A DNA stretch of 10,668 nt, taken from the NCBI GenBank assembly GCA_900617975.1, contig UZAE01013634.1, positions 9,873 to 20,540 of the forward strand, written 5' to 3'. This DNA comes from Rodentolepis nana. Lineage: Eukaryota > Platyhelminthes > Cestoda > Cyclophyllidea > Hymenolepididae. The notes beneath the pieces are model-generated. The model was not told the DNA's origin. It searched no databases and saw only the letters and a program-made list of their open reading frames with translations. Below are positions 7,818 to 10,668 of this stretch, piece after piece. Positions within the stretch are counted from its first letter, which is position 1. Each line of letters begins with the position of its first letter. The translations under genes and the position numbers were made by a program.

Positions 7818-8119
7818 GGGAGTGTGCGATAGACTTACCTCCACGTGGTGCAACGTATATTCATACGGCAAAAATATGTCTATTAACCGGCAGTTGACTT
7901 CTCACTTCAAACTACCACGACCCCACTGTATGTCATATTCAACCCCTACCACAGAACTCACCCCCACTGTATGTCATATTCAACCCCTACCACAGAACTC
8001 ATCTTACATTTTCTCTGCCTATGTGTCTGTCGCTTTTACAACTGTAAATCACTCTACTGTTCCCCATCCCTCGACTTTCTGTTACTATCAAAACGCCTGC
8101 ACTTTGAAATAAATAAATA
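7818..8119 (+). mobile_element. SINE-like retroposon, copy E, with internal 40-bp duplication
   Basis: Full-length head (GTGTGCGATAGACTTACCTC) through AACCGGCAGTTGACTTCTCA and CTGTATGTCATATTC to CGCCTGCACTTTGAAATAAA and a TAAATAAATA tail. It lacks the TCAACTAAAGGGCTAATGAT block seen near the 3' end of the others, where a deletion joins TTCTGTTACTATC to AAAACGCC. Flanking direct repeats TAATTTTTTGGAAG (7804-7817) and AAATATTTTGGAAG (8115-8128) agree at 12 of 14 positions and look like the target-site duplication. Three overlapping open frames across it are by-products of the repeat. Confidence 0.83.
7921..8001 (+). repeat. 40-bp perfect tandem duplication inside SINE copy E
   Basis: The 40-bp unit from CCCCACTGTATGTCATATTC to ACCACAGAACTCA occurs at 7921-7960 and again at 7962-8001, separated by one C. 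The two units are identical, so the duplication is recent relative to the insertion. Other copies have one unit. Confidence 0.93.
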
Positions 8120-8149
8120 TTTTGGAAGAATATTTCAATGTTTAATTCG

Positions 8150-8705
8150 GTTTTACTCTTCGTTACCTTTTTTGAGAAGAAATTATAGTTCTTTTAAAAG
8201 AATTGTGAGAAAGAAGACTAATGAATTTGCAGAAAATACGCCACATGCACTACTTTCTGGAGAATCTCTGAATGCTCTAATGATTGACTGCGTTTTGTAC
8301 AAAAAAAGTGGGAGATTGTATTGGGTAGAATCGAATTCCTCCAAATGACAACAAAAGACAGTCACACAGAGATGTGGAATGCAGATAGAGCCATAGCTGT
8401 TGAAGCGCTAATTGGGGACACACCACCATTAATGCCTAAACTCATGTATGCTATGATAAAACTGCACGATACGTTGCTACTCAATCTTGACTGAAGTGAA
8501 CAAATTGGCTGTGCAATGTCTTCTGCAATCAGATCAATTTTAATGTAATTAGATCGAGGACATTGAAATGGAAGATAATTTTCCCTTTTGAAAACCCAAA
8601 TATACTCGCCTGGAAAACCGAGCTCAAGCTCTTGGATCTGTAGAAATTCCAGAAAGAGTGATCTATGGAGGCAGGTGGAAGTCCCGTGTAGAACCTTCGG
8701 TTTAA
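8150..8705 (+). pseudogene. Possible decayed coding sequence, family unknown
   Basis: Coding-like pieces follow each other in two alternating + frames. The first frame gives ENTPHALLSGESLNALMIDC and then GRLYWVESNSSK before TGA at 8346. Overlapping that stop, a second frame opens at 8345 (MTTKDSHTEMWNADRAIAVE, then GDTPPLMPKLMYAMIKLHD) and closes at 8492. The first frame then resumes with LTEVNKLAVQCLLQSDQ, hits stops, and reappears at 8592-8702 as YTRLENRAQALGSVEIPERV followed by a basic end. Return to the same frame suggests two compensating shifts in an old gene or transposon. Base composition is less AT-biased than the flanks. A 126-codon antisense frame (8362-8739, minus) covers the same DNA and is an alternative reading. 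I recognise no domain in either. Confidence 0.27.
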
Positions 8706-8745
8706 AGACGAAAATTTCCAAATCTGTGCTTCTTTTCACCTCAGT

Positions 8746-10257
8746 AAATATTTAGTGAAGCGTATATTTCTAATGCCTAAATGTTATCATAGTGCAAACT
8801 CTCAATCCAATAAAAAATTTAACATTAACGGTAAATCCAGAGCATGGTGGCTAATGAATTTTTTGAAACCCACAGGCAAGCAAATATACATTACACAAAA
8901 AACAATATTAAAAAATAGTTATTTTCTCACAATTTTCCACTTTTTCTCTAATGTTCACTATAATCGAATTTTTAGCTCCTTGAAGCAAGGCGTTGTAAAG
9001 CACAAATATACGTTTTGAAGGGTTACTGTAAGGCTTTATAATTATCACTACGGAATGAAAGAGATGAGATTTGGAAATCTAGAGATTTCGATGCTGTTAT
9101 CGATTATTTTGACTGAAATTTTTCCACTATTAAAGCTGCTTAGATGCGAGGTTCTACATAAAATATTATAAGATGTCTCTCTGATCATAGCGGGTCTTTA
9201 ATTGCACCAGATTGAAAACCCACTCGATCTTGGCGTAAATTTCCTTACGTAAGCAGTTTTTTGGTTTGACAGTTCATTTTTATGAATTAGTTAAAACTAT
9301 TGGTCATGGTTCAGGTGTACAGCCAATCCTTAGAAGCCACTCTTGAATTTGAACCCCTCAAATGCTAGCAGGATGCAACAACAACAACATTTTCCTAAGA
9401 TCTAGAATTGAACTGAACATGAAGGGCATTGGAAATTTGCCAAAAAGAGTGAAAGGAGGACTGGAGAGTGAAAAACAGAGTGATACGTTCCTTGATGTAA
9501 TTAGTGGGTCACACGGCCAGTTACTGATCATTCAAATTCAGATGTCTTAAGGTTGAGCTTTTAACTAATGCAACGTTATTTAAGCTATCATTAGCTGAAT
9601 GCGGCAGAACTCGCTAGAGTCTATTCAGAGTGAACCCAGATGGCTGTTTAGGTCATTAATAGGGTCCAATTTAGTACCTTTTTAATGAATTTAAACTCGG
9701 TGGTGACTAACAATTTAAGTAGGAGTGTTATTTCGTGGTAAAAGGGCAATTTAAAAAGAACTAAGATAAAATAGTTTGAAAAAAATTGGGAAATTAATGA
9801 ATTTGAAATTATATTCAACAGTGTAAGACACTGTTTAAAATATTTTTTGGCTCAAATAAATACATTAAAATATGTATAAAATTCTTAAGGTGAGCACTTT
9901 TTTGGTGACTTTATCACCTTAAATAATTCAGCGCATTAATAATTTAAATCTTGTCCAAATTCTCACTGCTTATTTTTGTCAGACACGTTTAAGTACAAAC
10001 TGAATCATTGGTGTTGTTTTTACATTCTGCAATTCTGACTTACTCATTGTGTGATGATGAGATGTCATTGTTCGTGGAGGGGTGAATGCTTAGAACCCCG
10101 GAACAATTGATTATTATCGTAAATCAGTACATAAACAAATCCGTGGATATCTTTATGGTTGATCGTGTGGAAATAAGCAATCTGTGAAGTTCAAACAAAA
10201 CAAGGCGAATCGTTGAAATCAAATTTCCAGTTTCACTGACAAGAATATTATTCACTT
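8746..10257. other. AT-rich stretch without supported genes
   Basis: A frame at 8755-9018 (87 codons) is Lys/Asn/Phe-rich and looks like chance. A 62-codon frame at 9362-9550 has somewhat higher GC and contains an AAC repeat but no bounding splice or promoter signals. The rest is AT-rich with no repeat copy apart from a 17-mer at 9672-9688 also found at 7783-7799. Confidence 0.4.
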
Positions 10258-10270
10258 ATCATTAAAGGTG
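10258..10270. repeat. Left target-site duplication of SINE copy F
   Basis: ATCATTAAAGGTG pairs with ATCATTAAATGTG at 10593-10605, agreeing at 12 of 13 positions, at the two exact edges of the element. Confidence 0.8.
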
Positions 10271-10592
10271 GGGGGTGTGCGATAGACTTACCTCCAAGTG
10301 GTGCTCCCTGGGCAACGTATACTCATACGGCAACAAAAGTCTATTAACTGGCAGTTGACTTTTGACTTCAAACTGCCATGATCCCACTGTATGTCATATT
10401 CGACTACTTTCACAGTACTCACCTCACCTTTATCCACTTTTGTGTCTGTCTCTTTTGCATCTTTGAAACACTCTTCTGTTCCCCCTCTCCCTCTCGACTT
10501 GTTTCACTTTGATGTTCCTCCTCCCCTCAGTGAAGCCTGAAGTCAACTTAAGGGCTAATAATAACTTTCACAACGCCTGCCATTTGATATAA
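10271..10592 (+). mobile_element. SINE-like retroposon, copy F
   Basis: The longest copy (322 bp) and one of the most complete: head GGGGTGTGCGATAGACTTAC, CCCTGGGCAACGTATACTCA, ACTGGCAGTTGACTTTTGAC, TTCAAACTGCCATGATCCCA, CTGTATGTCATATTCGACTA, CTTTCACAGTACTCACCTCA, CTCAGTGAAGCCTGAAGTCA, and the end CGCCTGCCATTTGATATAA. It is bounded by a 13-bp near-perfect direct repeat. It is a good starting reference for a family consensus. Confidence 0.86.
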
Positions 10593-10605
10593 ATCATTAA
10601 ATGTG
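10593..10605. repeat. Right target-site duplication of SINE copy F
   Basis: ATCATTAAATGTG, partner of 10258-10270 with one mismatch. Confidence 0.8.
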
Positions 10606-10668
10606 TCGTTGAGTGTTCTTATTGAATATTCCACCAACGATTTTGTAGAATTGAACAAATATGACAAG

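Noticed and set aside
7616..8112. Overlapping 93- and 96-codon + frames
   Set aside because: Pyrimidine-rich low-complexity sequence and SINE copy E; the overlap in different frames shows repeat-driven openness.
8755..9018. 87-codon + frame, preceded by a pyrimidine-rich acceptor-like tract
   Set aside because: Lys/Asn/Phe-rich with AT-biased codons, no recognised motif; likely chance.
9362..9550. 62-codon + frame with an Asn run
   Set aside because: Somewhat higher GC, but the Asn run is an AAC microsatellite and there are no splice or promoter signals; left as unproven.
1..10668. CRISPR arrays, bacterial operons, rRNA or tRNA genes
   Set aside because: No evenly spaced short repeats with unique spacers, no dense gene packing or ribosome-binding sites, and no recognisable tRNA or rRNA segments were seen.

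Overview
The window looks like AT-rich, repeat-bearing nuclear DNA from an invertebrate animal, most plausibly an arthropod, though the phylum cannot be fixed from sequence alone. The reasons are: no bacterial-style gene packing; a eukaryotic small gene with TATA box, splice signals, Kozak-like start and polyadenylation signal; and a family of short retroposons with target-site duplications. Most of the window is intergenic or intronic.

The best gene is at 2049-2551. It encodes an 85-residue secreted prohormone: a signal peptide, an acidic spacer, dibasic processing sites, and a C-terminal amidation/cleavage signal (Gly-Lys-Arg-stop). The predicted hormone is SRSPIFHGLL-amide, or SPIFHGLL-amide if trimmed at the internal Arg. 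I do not recognise the mature peptide as one of the standard neuropeptide families. A TATA box, a candidate 48-nt intron in the 5' UTR and an ATTAAA signal fit a compact transcription unit.

The second theme is a SINE-like family of about 260-320 bp, present six times: 500-770 (+), 945-1254 (-), 4750-5050 (+), a rearranged copy at 7461-7616, 7818-8119 (+) and 10271-10592 (+). Its 3' end is a conserved block (TCAACTAAAGGGCTAATGAT ... GCCTGCCATTTGA) followed by a TAAATAAATA-type tail. Three copies have convincing target-site duplications (21 bp perfect, about 14 bp with two mismatches, 13 bp with one mismatch), which indicates LINE-type target-primed insertion. One copy carries an inverted 5' segment joined to a forward 3' half, as twin priming would leave. 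Another has a 40-bp internal duplication. Read antisense, the head of the element provides a consensus 5' splice site; in the reverse copy this lies on the + strand upstream of the prohormone gene.

Other possible coding material is weaker. There is a candidate exon pair with a 62-nt intron at 3182-3489, and a well-bounded open exon at 6231-6421 that is clearly richer in GC than its flanks. A decayed coding-like stretch lies at about 8150-8705. None is assigned to a family. Remaining stretches hold only AT-rich sequence, G-rich runs and simple repeats. A link between the prohormone gene and the candidate exons cannot be shown.
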